From Chitinophaga pinensis (lineage in GTDB: Bacteria > Bacteroidota > Bacteroidia > Chitinophagales > Chitinophagaceae): DNA of 9,323 bases. Location: positions 1 through 9,323 of the forward strand of contig CAMCBE010000051.1 of assembly GCA_945872805.1 (NCBI GenBank), given 5' to 3'. The notes under the pieces are model-generated. The model had not been told where the DNA came from and made no database searches. It saw only the letters and a program-made list of their open reading frames with translations. The translations under genes and the position numbers were made by a program. Each line of letters begins with the position of its first letter. Position 1 is the first letter of the stretch. Of this stretch, positions 1 to 7,155 are shown piece by piece.

Positions 1-195
1 AGTTCCTTGGCAACCCAATAACGAAGTTCCTCTAACAGTATACACTGCATCAGTAATTGGTGAAATAGAAGGTTGCTCGCAAGTAGTACAACTCAAGCCA
101 GGACCAGAAATCCAATCGTATGAATTTGCTCCAGATGGCTGCAATGTCATTAGAGGACCAATGCAAAAGATTGTATCATTCCCTGCGTCGACAGC
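1..195 (-). other. Ig-like module typical of the region before a type IX sorting domain (partial)
   Basis: Residues 1371-1435 of the giant secreted protein leave the PKD pattern and read VDAGND..IFC, then LQPSGANSYDW, GLSCTTC, an ITDAVYTVRGTS strand and GC. This matches the short module that in many Bacteroidota proteins sits directly before the gliding-motility-associated C-terminal domain. It holds four cysteines (1381, 1406, 1409 and 1432). The sorting domain itself is not in the window, so the secretion route is an inference from this module and the general architecture. Confidence 0.6.
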
Positions 196-3100
196 GGGAA
201 GTGGATTCACTACATAGTTAAGCAAAGCAGTATCAACACAACCCTTCTCATTTGTTGTATACAGTTTTATGGGATATGTGCCCGCCTTTCTAAATTGTTG
301 AGCAGGTGGCAATGCCAATAATGAGCTTTGCCCATTTGTGAAATCCCAAAAATAACTCACTATGGGTGAGCCTATGGATCCATTATCTTGTGATTGAAAG
401 ATTACCATCCCTTCTTCGCACACTTGATTTAAATCTGAACGTATCGCCATATCTGGACCTGGCTGCACTTCAACCAATTTTTCCCTAATCTTTAATGAAG
501 ACCGACAACCACTGGCTGAGATCGCAGTAAATTTGACATCGTATAATCCAGGACTTGTATAAAAATGAGATGAGGGATTGCCTGTTCCAATTGCCCCATC
601 ACCATAATCCCACTCCCATCCAGTGATTGCCTCATTAGCAAGGGAGATGTCTTTAAAGGTAACTAGGCCTCTCTCACAAAAAAATGGAAGTATTGGGTCT
701 GGCTTGAACAAGGGCAAAATGGATACAGCTTTAATACCGTGTGTCATTTGCAATGGAACTGTACAAAAATTATCATCTGTGATTGAGATTTGAGGTTGAT
801 AAAACCCTGAATCCACATACACATGAGAATAAGGTAATACCGTATAAGGCATTAGCGAATTAAACTGTCCATCTCCATAATTAATGGTTACAAATTTGGT
901 ATTGGTTGAGGTAATGGTAAACAGCCCGGTATAATTTGGATCACATAACGTATTTTGAAAATCATAGGTACCAACTGGCCCTTTTACCGTTATTTTATAT
1001 GGGCCAAAATTACTCGTACACCCCCCAGGACTAGTAACTCTGAGAAACACATCGAAAGTACCAGGTCGTGTATAAATATGTGTAGGGTTAGCTTGAAATG
1101 AACGAGCCCCATCTCCAAAAGTCCATTCATAGGTACTAGCAAATGAACCGGTAAAATGAAATCCCGCTTGAAATGGATAGCATTCACCAATATCACTGTC
1201 AGCAATAAACTCTGCTAGAGGATTTGCTATCTCTATATAATCCGGTTTCGTTAAACTTACTTTACACCCATAGAAATCTTCTACCTGCACTATGATTGTT
1301 TTCTTTCCCACTGTATTATAGACAACGGGTGCAGGATTTTCTGTTGACGAGATTAGCAAATCATCAAAATCCCAAGAAACCGTCTTTAAACTTACATTTT
1401 TAGTGAGCTGAAACTGAATTGGCCCACCAGGACAACTTTGTGTTGGTGCGGTGAAATCAATAATTGGCTTTGTGATGGTAACGAAAAGCGTTTGAATAGT
1501 GGAAGTACATCCAATATCATCCTTTGAAGTCAATCGAACGGGATACCTTCCTGGAGTTGCAAATGTATGTTGAATCGGGCCAGATAATATATTCTGTGTA
1601 GGTGTCCCATCTCCAAAGTCCCAAAACCGCTCAATGATATTATTTACTCCATCACTCGTCGTTTTGTCTTCAAATCGAACAGTGGTAAGCTCACATCCCG
1701 ACCGAGGTGAATTGGTGGCAAAGGCATAGTCTGCCTTAGGACCTCCTATAAATAAATTTTGAATTGGGGTTATATAACTACAACCGTTTACATCAGTCAC
1801 TTTTAATTGAGTGGGATAGATTCCTCTTCCGCCATTCGCGCTATATAGGCAAAGTTTTTTCAAATCTACTGAATATATCTGAGGCTTTATTGTATAGCCA
1901 CAACCCAGGTCCCATTCGTATTTACTCACCATAGCTGGATTTTCTACCTTGGCAATCAAATCCACTTTTGAGTCGCCTATACAAATTGGATTTGCTGATG
2001 GTGAAAACGATACTTTTTGTTCATTAGCGACTTTAATTGTAGCCGACCGAGTGTACTCACAATGAGTGTCCCCCATATCTTTTACCGTCAATGAAACAGT
2101 ATACACTCCATTCGTTGTGTAGGTATGTGGTGGTAAATTAGCTTGCTTAGAAGTGAAGTCTTGAGATGTCCCATCACCGAAATTCCACAATTCATAATCT
2201 ATTTTACCTGTTGAATTATCAATAAATTTCCTTTGTAAAGGGCTATTACAATCATTGAGAACATTGAAATAAGCAATGACACCAATTACAGATACTTTAA
2301 ACTGTCCATCTGTTGAATTTGCACATCCATTATTATAAACGGTCAACGTAGCATTAAAGTCGCCTAAATAACCAAACTGCTTTGATAATGAAGGATCTTT
2401 AGATTGCGTACCATCAGAGAACTCCCATTTAAAGCCAGTTAGTCCACTTGTACTTGTACTAAACTTGAAAGCAAGATTTGCACATTTTATAGGTTGATCC
2501 ACAATGATGATTGGAATAGGAGGTTGTTTTCCAACCTTTACTTCCCAAGTAAATGGATTCGAAACACATCCTGTATTGGTTGTGACGGATAATGAAATTT
2601 TGTATACCCCTTGATCACCAAACATTTCTTCACCAGGAACTTTTGTAGCGTATGTGGTTATTGTTTGGTCAGGATGAATAATTTGCCAATCCCATGCTGT
2701 GATTTGAGATGAAATATCAAAATCAGCAAGTGGAATAAATTTTTTAGCACAAAAACTATCAGGCATGTTGGTATATGGTTTATCCAACAACTTTGGCACT
2801 TGAACTTGTATAAAATTCACGAAAACAGTTGTATCTGAACACCCAAAACTGTTAACAGCAATCAATGAAACTGTATAATTGCCTGCTTTTGTATACGTAT
2901 GTGTTGCAGGATTACTGCTTGGCTCTAAAACAATGGGGGTGCCATCACCATAATCAAATTTTCGCTGTGTATTTCCACTAGATAGGTCAGTAAAATTGAC
3001 AGTAAAAGGTGTCTTACAACTAGAACGATCGGCAATTGGAACATCAAAATTAGCCACTGGAGCTGTGTTGACATTAATATTATATGTCTTAGTAGAACTA

Positions 3101-4305
3101 CAACCAGTATTATATAAAGCAGTCAATGAAATGGTATGGACAACAGCGGCCGTAAAAGTGTATACTAAATTTTTATCATTAAAATTAGGATCTGGTATTC
3201 CATCCACAGACCATTGATAACTGGTAGGTGCAGTAGGTGTATTTTTAGGTACAAACGTAAATGAAGTATTCTCACAAGCCGTTAAACCTGCAGGTGTTGA
3301 AAAATCAGTTGAGACTGATTTTGGTGGTACCTCAATGGATTTTGAAATGGAATTTTTGCAACCATTCACTGAAGTGACTCTCAAGGTAAGAGTATACGTT
3401 CCTGATTGGGGAAAGCTAATATTTGGATATTGCCCTGTGCTGTTGGTCATGGATGCACCCCCATCTATCGTCCACAAATAGGCATTCGCTAAAACAACGT
3501 TGGTGGGCTGAACAGGGGTAGATGGGAATTCACAGGCAATTGACAACACAGGTGCATTGAATGAAGCCAAGACAGTAGGATCAACTGTAATCATGTCGGT
3601 GAACATAAAGCTAGCAGTGCATCCTGCTTTTGTTGTTACTATCAACGTTGGAGAATATATTGCTGCAACATTATATGTATGACTAGTTGATTTAAGTGAT
3701 GGCCCTGTAGTGGTAATACCATCTCCAAAATCCCATGTTCTACTCAGGATGGTGTCAACATTATTAACATTCGTAACTGTATCCAAACTAGCATATGGTG
3801 TAGTATTATCAGTAAATACAACACCTAATGGCATACATCCTCTATAGTTATTAGAAGTAAATTGTACTGTAGGATTAGCCGCCACAAAAATCATCCCAGT
3901 CTTTGAATCTGTATTCCCATTATAGGTTACATCCAATGTAATTTGCCAAACACCTGCAGTTGAAAAGATCATTTGTGGATCTTTAGGATTGCCAGGAGGA
4001 GAGAGTTTATGACCTGCGCCATCATCAAATGTCCAGGTATAAATTGGAACCTGCAGCGGATCCAAAGGACTATTATTAAATTTTGATTGATCAAAAAAGT
4101 ACGCTGGCGAGTTAACACAAACAGATGATTGTGTGGGATTAAAGTTGGCAATAAGTTGAGCTTGCGAAAAGTGAACCGATAGCACTAGCGCTAATAAAGC
4201 AATCCCTTTTTTATACTGTGTGGATAATTTAGAAATCGAGGAACATATATCAGCGTTGAAGGCATCCATTTGCTGGTTGATTATTTTGTTTAACACCGCA
4301 TTCAT
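1..4305 (-). CDS. Giant secreted PKD-repeat protein, probable type IX secretion substrate (3' end outside window)
   Basis: The frame is open for all 1435 codons from the ATG at 4305 to the window edge; I translated it throughout and found no stop. After a signal peptide (hydrophobic core about residues 35-46, likely cleavage after SQA at 49) come 15 PKD-like beta-sandwich repeats about 88 residues apart. Their core W/Y-D-F-G-D-G motifs lie near residues 91, 191, 278, 365, 450, 538, 627, 707, 798, 895, 978, 1061, 1141, 1232 and 1320. Repeats 2-15 each carry a cysteine pair. From about residue 1371 an Ig-like module (VDAGND, GLSCTTC, VYTVRGTS) begins, which in Bacteroidota usually precedes a gliding-motility-type sorting domain. 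Surface adhesion or matrix function is inferred, not shown. M13 (position 4269) is an alternative start; with M1 the signal peptide is unusually long (49 residues). No enzymatic domain is visible. Confidence 0.9.
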   Translation of the reverse strand, partial: MNAVLNKIINQQMDAFNADICSSISKLSTQYKKGIALLALVLSVHFSQAQLIANFNPTQSSVCVNSPAYFFDQSKFNNSPLDPLQVPIYTWTFDDGAGHKLSPPGNPKDPQMIFSTAGVWQITLDVTYNGNTDSKTGMIFVAANPTVQFTSNNYRGCMPLGVVFTDNTTPYASLDTVTNVNNVDTILSRTWDFGDGITTTGPSLKSTSHTYNVAAIYSPTLIVTTKAGCTASFMFTDMITVDPTVLASFNAPVLSIACEFPSTPVQPTNVVLANAYLWTIDGGASMTNSTGQYPNISFPQSGTYTLTLRVTSVNGCKNSISKSIEVPPKSVSTDFSTPAGLTACENTSFTFVPKNTPTAPTSYQWSVDGIPDPNFNDKNLVYTFTAAVVHTISLTALYNTGCSSTKTYNINVNTAPVANFDVPIADRSSCKTPFTVNFTDLSSGNTQRKFDYGDGTPIVLEPSSNPATHTYTKAGNYTVSLIAVNSFGCSDTTVFVNFIQVQVPKLLDKPYTNMPDSFCAKKFIPLADFDISSQITAWDWQIIHPDQTITTYATKVPGEEMFGDQGVYKISLSVTTNTGCVSNPFTWEVKVGKQPPIPIIIVDQPIKCANLAFKFSTSTSGLTGFKWEFSDGTQSKDPSLSKQFGYLGDFNATLTVYNNGCANSTDGQFKVSVIGVIAYFNVLNDCNSPLQRKFIDNSTGKIDYELWNFGDGTSQDFTSKQANLPPHTYTTNGVYTVSLTVKDMGDTHCEYTRSATIKVANEQKVSFSPSANPICIGDSKVDLIAKVENPAMVSKYEWDLGCGYTIKPQIYSVDLKKLCLYSANGGRGIYPTQLKVTDVNGCSYITPIQNLFIGGPKADYAFATNSPRSGCELTTVRFEDKTTSDGVNNIIERFWDFGDGTPTQNILSGPIQHTFATPGRYPVRLTSKDDIGCTSTIQTLFVTITKPIIDFTAPTQSCPGGPIQFQLTKNVSLKTVSWDFDDLLISSTENPAPVVYNTVGKKTIIVQVEDFYGCKVSLTKPDYIEIANPLAEFIADSDIGECYPFQAGFHFTGSFASTYEWTFGDGARSFQANPTHIYTRPGTFDVFLRVTSPGGCTSNFGPYKITVKGPVGTYDFQNTLCDPNYTGLFTITSTNTKFVTINYGDGQFNSLMPYTVLPYSHVYVDSGFYQPQISITDDNFCTVPLQMTHGIKAVSILPLFKPDPILPFFCERGLVTFKDISLANEAITGWEWDYGDGAIGTGNPSSHFYTSPGLYDVKFTAISASGCRSSLKIREKLVEVQPGPDMAIRSDLNQVCEEGMVIFQSQDNGSIGSPIVSYFWDFTNGQSSLLALPPAQQFRKAGTYPIKLYTTNEKGCVDTALLNYVVNPLPAVDAGNDTIFCIGPLMTLQPSGANSYDWISGPGLSCTTCEQPSISPITDAVYTVRGTSLLGCQGT
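202..4140 (-). repeat. Array of 15 PKD-like protein repeats
   Basis: These are protein-level repeats inside the giant secreted protein, about residues 56-1368. Spacing between consecutive core tryptophans (or equivalents) is 80-100 residues. Best-preserved cores are WDFGDG at residues 191-196 and 895-900, FDYGDG at 450-455, WNFGDG at 707-712, WTFGDG at 1061-1066 and WDYGDG at 1232-1237. Repeats 3, 4, 6, 9, 11 and 15 have degenerate cores. The copies are strongly diverged at the DNA level, so this is an old array and not a recent tandem duplication. Confidence 0.88.
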
Positions 4306-4345
4306 GTATTATATCGGTTGCCTTTATTAGTGAATTAGAATTATA

Positions 4346-4377
4346 CAAATTTACCAAGTAAATGACAAATAAGTCAA
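4346..4377 (-). promoter_or_regulatory. Candidate Bacteroidota-type promoter of the PKD gene
   Basis: On the minus strand, 4353-4346 reads TAAATTTG, a perfect match to the TAnnTTTG -7 box of Bacteroidota vegetative promoters. A TTG lies 21 nt upstream (4377-4375), within the accepted spacing range. Transcription would start near 4340 and leave a leader of about 35 nt before the ATG at 4305. The TTG element begins a few bases after the stop codon of the upstream gene, so the PKD gene can probably be transcribed independently of it. Confidence 0.5.
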
Positions 4378-4379
4378 GC

Positions 4380-5186
4380 TTATTCTACAACCGGTGTCCA
4401 ACCCTCATACTTACCATTGTACCGTTTTGATGCTTTGTATAATGGAACAACAAATTGATCAATCCACTCTAGTGATAGTACCGCTTTACGTTGCATCTCT
4501 AACGTAAATTTATTGGTTTTGGTATCAGGCACTGAAGGCAAGGATAAAATCTCAAAACCTGTCCATGGTAAATTTTTCAAAAAATCTTCCCTGTCTTTTA
4601 ACGTAGGGAACGTAAATGAATGATGAACCATAAATGACTGATGCCTTTTGGCATCATCTTTGAACATAAGCTCAATTTGACGTCTTCCATAAATTCTAAG
4701 TAACTCAAATTCAGAAGGATACAAAACCGTAAAAAAATTATCCCATTTGGGATCTTCTTTGGCCTGACTCAACCACTCATACCCCGAAAAACTAGCCATT
4801 GCGGCAAATACACTTTTTTCAAAACCAATCGTGTCTGGTGCATAAAAATAAAACTCCCTTAATCCTCGTTGAGTAAATCGACCTGTGAAAATCGCTCCAG
4901 TTTCCTTCCCTAAATGATAAATCAATGAATCTTCCATGCTTAACAAAGGGGCATATTCCTCTGGATAAGGCATTCCTTGGGTATCTGGATTCTTTATTTT
5001 TGTTCTTAAGATGATAACAAAGGGCCTCTCCTTAATAGGGGCTTTGGAAGATAGCCCTAGATCAACATTAACAGACACTGGCTTTCCATCTACCGCTAGC
5101 ACATAATTCTCCCAATCGTGTTGAATTTTCTGGGATTGAGAGAAAAGAGATAGGTGCAAAAAGGCAACGATCAAATATCTTCGCAT
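4380..5186 (-). CDS. Exported DUF695 / RraB-like two-domain protein
   Basis: This 268-residue protein starts with a short Sec-type signal: MRR, hydrophobic core 4-15, then SQSQ near 16-19. Residues about 25-155 resemble DUF695, seen in the opening W-E-N-Y, the TGRFTQRGLREFYFY stretch at 101-115, and DPKW followed by LYPSEFE at 145-161. Residues about 164-266 resemble the RraB family (regulator of RNase E activity B), with R-H-Q-S-F-M-V-H-H-S-F at 181-191, KDREDF..LPWTGFEI, and a closing YNGKYEGW at 256-263. Cytoplasmic RraB binds and inhibits RNase E; a secreted version cannot do that, so the function here is unknown. The only plausible ATG is the one used. No Shine-Dalgarno sequence is present. 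The PKD gene follows 74 nt downstream on the same strand, with its own promoter-like sequence. No cysteine is placed to make it a lipoprotein. Confidence 0.85.
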   Translation of the reverse strand: MRRYLIVAFLHLSLFSQSQKIQHDWENYVLAVDGKPVSVNVDLGLSSKAPIKERPFVIILRTKIKNPDTQGMPYPEEYAPLLSMEDSLIYHLGKETGAIFTGRFTQRGLREFYFYAPDTIGFEKSVFAAMASFSGYEWLSQAKEDPKWDNFFTVLYPSEFELLRIYGRRQIELMFKDDAKRHQSFMVHHSFTFPTLKDREDFLKNLPWTGFEILSLPSVPDTKTNKFTLEMQRKAVLSLEWIDQFVVPLYKASKRYNGKYEGWTPVVE

Positions 5187-5207
5187 AAGAGAATGAGGAG
5201 GAGGTTA

Positions 5208-5237
5208 AAAAAGTAAAGTAATTTCAATTCTAACAAA
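5208..5237 (-). promoter_or_regulatory. Weak candidate promoter of the DUF695/RraB-like gene
   Basis: On the minus strand there is TTTG (5237-5234), an 18-nt spacer, and TACTTTTT (5215-5208), which matches TAnnTTTG at seven of eight positions. Transcription would begin about 20 nt before the ATG at 5186. The whole divergent gap is only 62 nt, so any promoter for this gene must lie here or inside the start of the NIF3-family gene. No equally good box was found for the plus-strand gene. Confidence 0.3.
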
Positions 5238-5248
5238 CAACGAAATAA

Positions 5249-6349
5249 ATGCAAAGCCTTCAACAGATAATTAACGTTTTAGAAACAGTTGCGCCGTTGC
5301 CATTACAAGAGTCATATGACAATAGTGGACTTGTTTACGGTGATCCTACTAAAATAATTAATAAGGCGATTGCAGCCTTGGATTTAACGGAGGAGGTAAT
5401 ACAGGAAGCGATAACACTAAAAGCAGAACTTATCATTCTGCATCATCCCCCCATATTCAAGCCAATTAAGCGCCTTTCTCATCAGGACTTAACTTCCCAG
5501 CTACTCATACAAGCCATTAAGGCTGATATAGCAATTTATGCTTGCCACACGAACTTAGACAACGTTTTATGGGGTGTAAATGGAGAAATAGCAAAACGAT
5601 TAGGCATAAAAAATTTCGAGGTCTTATCACCCATGAATAGTACTCATCAAAAATTAGTCACATTCGTGCCTATTGAAAACCTTGAGGCGGTTCGTGAAGC
5701 CTTATTTTCCATTGGGGCTGGAGCTATTGGAAATTACCATGAATGCAGCTTTGTATCATCTGGAGAGGGAACATTTCTTCCCAAAGAAGGTGCTAATCCT
5801 TGGATTGGAAAAATAGGACAGCGGCATACTGAAAAGGAAAGCCGACTTGAAATACTCTTCCCTATTCATCTAAAACAACAGATCTTGGATGGCTTACACA
5901 AGGCACATCCCTATGAAACAGTTGCCTATGATCTGGTATCGCTTGACAATACTTTTTCCCAATTTGGAGCTGGTGTGATTGGTAATTTACCAGAATCCCT
6001 GGAGGAACCGCAACTTTTAGACCTCCTTAAATCGACATTCAAGACTAGCGTCATCAGGCATAATTTATTAACCAAACGCACCATAAGCAAAATTGCCTTA
6101 TGCGGAGGGTCTGGCAAGTCATTGATTATAAATGCATTAAGCAAAAAAGTAGACGCATACATCACAGCAGATTTAAGTTATCACGATTTTTTTATCCCAG
6201 GAAACCGGATGCTTTTGGCAGATATTGGGCATTATGAAAGCGAACAATTTACATCCGACAGGCTTGTAGCCATTCTAAATGAAAAATTCCCTAACTTTGC
6301 CGTCCTTAAATCAGGTGTAAATACCAATCCAGTTAATTACTTTTTATAA
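5249..6349 (+). CDS. NIF3/YqfO-family dinuclear metal-centre protein (long form with inserted domain)
   Basis: This 366-residue protein belongs to the NIF3 (DUF34, COG0327) family, often annotated as GTP cyclohydrolase 1 type 2 homologue. The metal ligands expected for the family are all present: H65 and H66 in ILHHPP, D104 in CHTNLDN (H100 nearby), and H328 and E332 in DIGHYESE. The N-terminal signature DNSGL is at 24-28. Residues about 133-230 form the PII/CutA-like insert found in long bacterial members, from HQKLVTFVP through GNYHECSF to AHPYETVAYDL. Relatives form toroidal hexamers with two metal ions per subunit; the physiological substrate is unsettled. It is the first gene of a tight pair with the zinc-ribbon gene, 6 nt apart. 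The start is set by the match of MQSLQQIINVLE to the usual N-terminus; there is no Shine-Dalgarno sequence. Confidence 0.95.
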   Translation: MQSLQQIINVLETVAPLPLQESYDNSGLVYGDPTKIINKAIAALDLTEEVIQEAITLKAELIILHHPPIFKPIKRLSHQDLTSQLLIQAIKADIAIYACHTNLDNVLWGVNGEIAKRLGIKNFEVLSPMNSTHQKLVTFVPIENLEAVREALFSIGAGAIGNYHECSFVSSGEGTFLPKEGANPWIGKIGQRHTEKESRLEILFPIHLKQQILDGLHKAHPYETVAYDLVSLDNTFSQFGAGVIGNLPESLEEPQLLDLLKSTFKTSVIRHNLLTKRTISKIALCGGSGKSLIINALSKKVDAYITADLSYHDFFIPGNRMLLADIGHYESEQFTSDRLVAILNEKFPNFAVLKSGVNTNPVNYFL

Positions 6350-6355
6350 CTCAAT

Positions 6356-7102
6356 ATGGCAACCGCAAAAGAATACTCCGTAGAAGAAAAGCTCAGTTCC
6401 CTTCTTAACTTGCAAAAAGTTGAAAGTAAACTTGATGAAATCAGCATCTTAAAAGGCGAATTGCCGATTGAAGTGGCTGACTTAGAAGACGAAATACTTG
6501 GTCTTCACGCAAGGGAAACTAGAATTGAAGAAGAGATTAATGGCATCAATGAGTTCATTGAGCAAAAAAAACAACTCATTGCAACATCTTCTGACCTCGT
6601 TAGTAAGTATGAGAAACAAAGCGATAACGTAAAAAACAATCGCGAGTACGAGGCCATTACCAAAGAACTTGAAATGCAAACCCTAGAGGTTAAACTTGCA
6701 GAAAGGCATATCAAGGATGCTAATGAAGAAATTTCTGATAAAGCCAGAATACTCGATGCTGCTAAAAAGAATATTGCAACGAAAGAAGCAAACCTTAAAG
6801 TAAAAAAAGGTGAGCTAGATAAAATCATTGCTGAAACAGAAAAAGAAGAAGCTGCTCACAAAGTACTTGCAGATAAAGCGCGTACTTCAGTTGACCCAAG
6901 ACTCCTAGGATCATTTGATAAGATTAGGAATAATTTTAGAAATGGACTTGCCGTTGTTCCTGTTGTAAGAGATGCCTGTGGTGGTTGCTTCAACGAAATT
7001 CCTCCTCAACGTCAAAGTGAAATACGTCAACACAAAAAAATTATCGTTTGTGAAAACTGTGGTCGTATTTTGGTTGATGAAGAAGCTGCTACAGTAAAAT
7101 AA
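6356..7102 (+). CDS. Coiled-coil C4-type zinc-ribbon protein (COG1579 family)
   Basis: This 248-residue protein has a long, charged alpha-helical hairpin (about residues 10-185, rich in E, K, L and I heptads) followed by a four-cysteine zinc ribbon: C208-G-G-C211 and C232-E-N-C235-G-R-I-L. The FNEIPPQ segment after the first pair is typical of COG1579, described as a possible nucleic-acid-binding protein. The conserved SVDPRLLGSFDKIR segment sits at 178-191. Function is unproven; relatives resemble chlamydial CT398, a coiled-coil zinc-ribbon protein. It starts 6 nt after the NIF3-family stop, so the two are almost certainly co-transcribed, and this pairing recurs in many bacteria. A strong terminator follows 20 nt after its stop. 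Length and composition are normal for the family. Confidence 0.93.
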   Translation: MATAKEYSVEEKLSSLLNLQKVESKLDEISILKGELPIEVADLEDEILGLHARETRIEEEINGINEFIEQKKQLIATSSDLVSKYEKQSDNVKNNREYEAITKELEMQTLEVKLAERHIKDANEEISDKARILDAAKKNIATKEANLKVKKGELDKIIAETEKEEAAHKVLADKARTSVDPRLLGSFDKIRNNFRNGLAVVPVVRDACGGCFNEIPPQRQSEIRQHKKIIVCENCGRILVDEEAATVK

Positions 7103-7122
7103 GCAACGAATTAAATCATATC

Positions 7123-7155
7123 AAAAGCGATCCAGCCTTAAGCTGGATCGCTTTT
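7123..7155. terminator. Bidirectional rho-independent terminator shared by two convergent operons
   Basis: A perfect 14-bp inverted repeat has arms at 7123-7136 and 7142-7155. The GC-rich inner part is GCGATCCAGC / GCTGGATCGC, and the loop is CTTAA. On the plus strand it is followed by a run of six T (7152-7157), ending the NIF3/zinc-ribbon transcript. On the minus strand four T follow the arm, ending ribD-yigZ. The minus-strand stop codon TAA (7140-7138) lies in the loop, so one arm codes for the C-terminal residues of the YigZ-family protein. Confidence 0.93.

Noticed and set aside
990..1205. Short open frames inside the giant PKD gene (also 2996-3217 plus and 3969-4151 minus)
   Set aside because: They lie in other frames of a gene with 1435 continuous codons and clear domain repeats, and their translations show no recognisable family.
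202..4140. CRISPR array or DNA tandem repeat in the repetitive left half
   Set aside because: Repetition is at protein level only. No identical DNA repeats with spacers occur; the period is about 264 nt and the copies are strongly diverged.
5195..5204. GAGGAGGAGG on the plus strand, a Shine-Dalgarno-like string
   Set aside because: It lies 44 nt upstream of the NIF3-family ATG with no start codon at suitable distance. On the minus strand it is a pyrimidine tract in the leader of the DUF695/RraB-like gene. Treated as chance.
5926..6165. Antisense open frames in the NIF3-family and zinc-ribbon genes (also 6482-6679 and 6505-6828, minus)
   Set aside because: They are shadows of well-supported genes; the hydrophobic or Ser/Leu-rich character follows from reading Lys/Glu-rich coiled-coil codons backwards.
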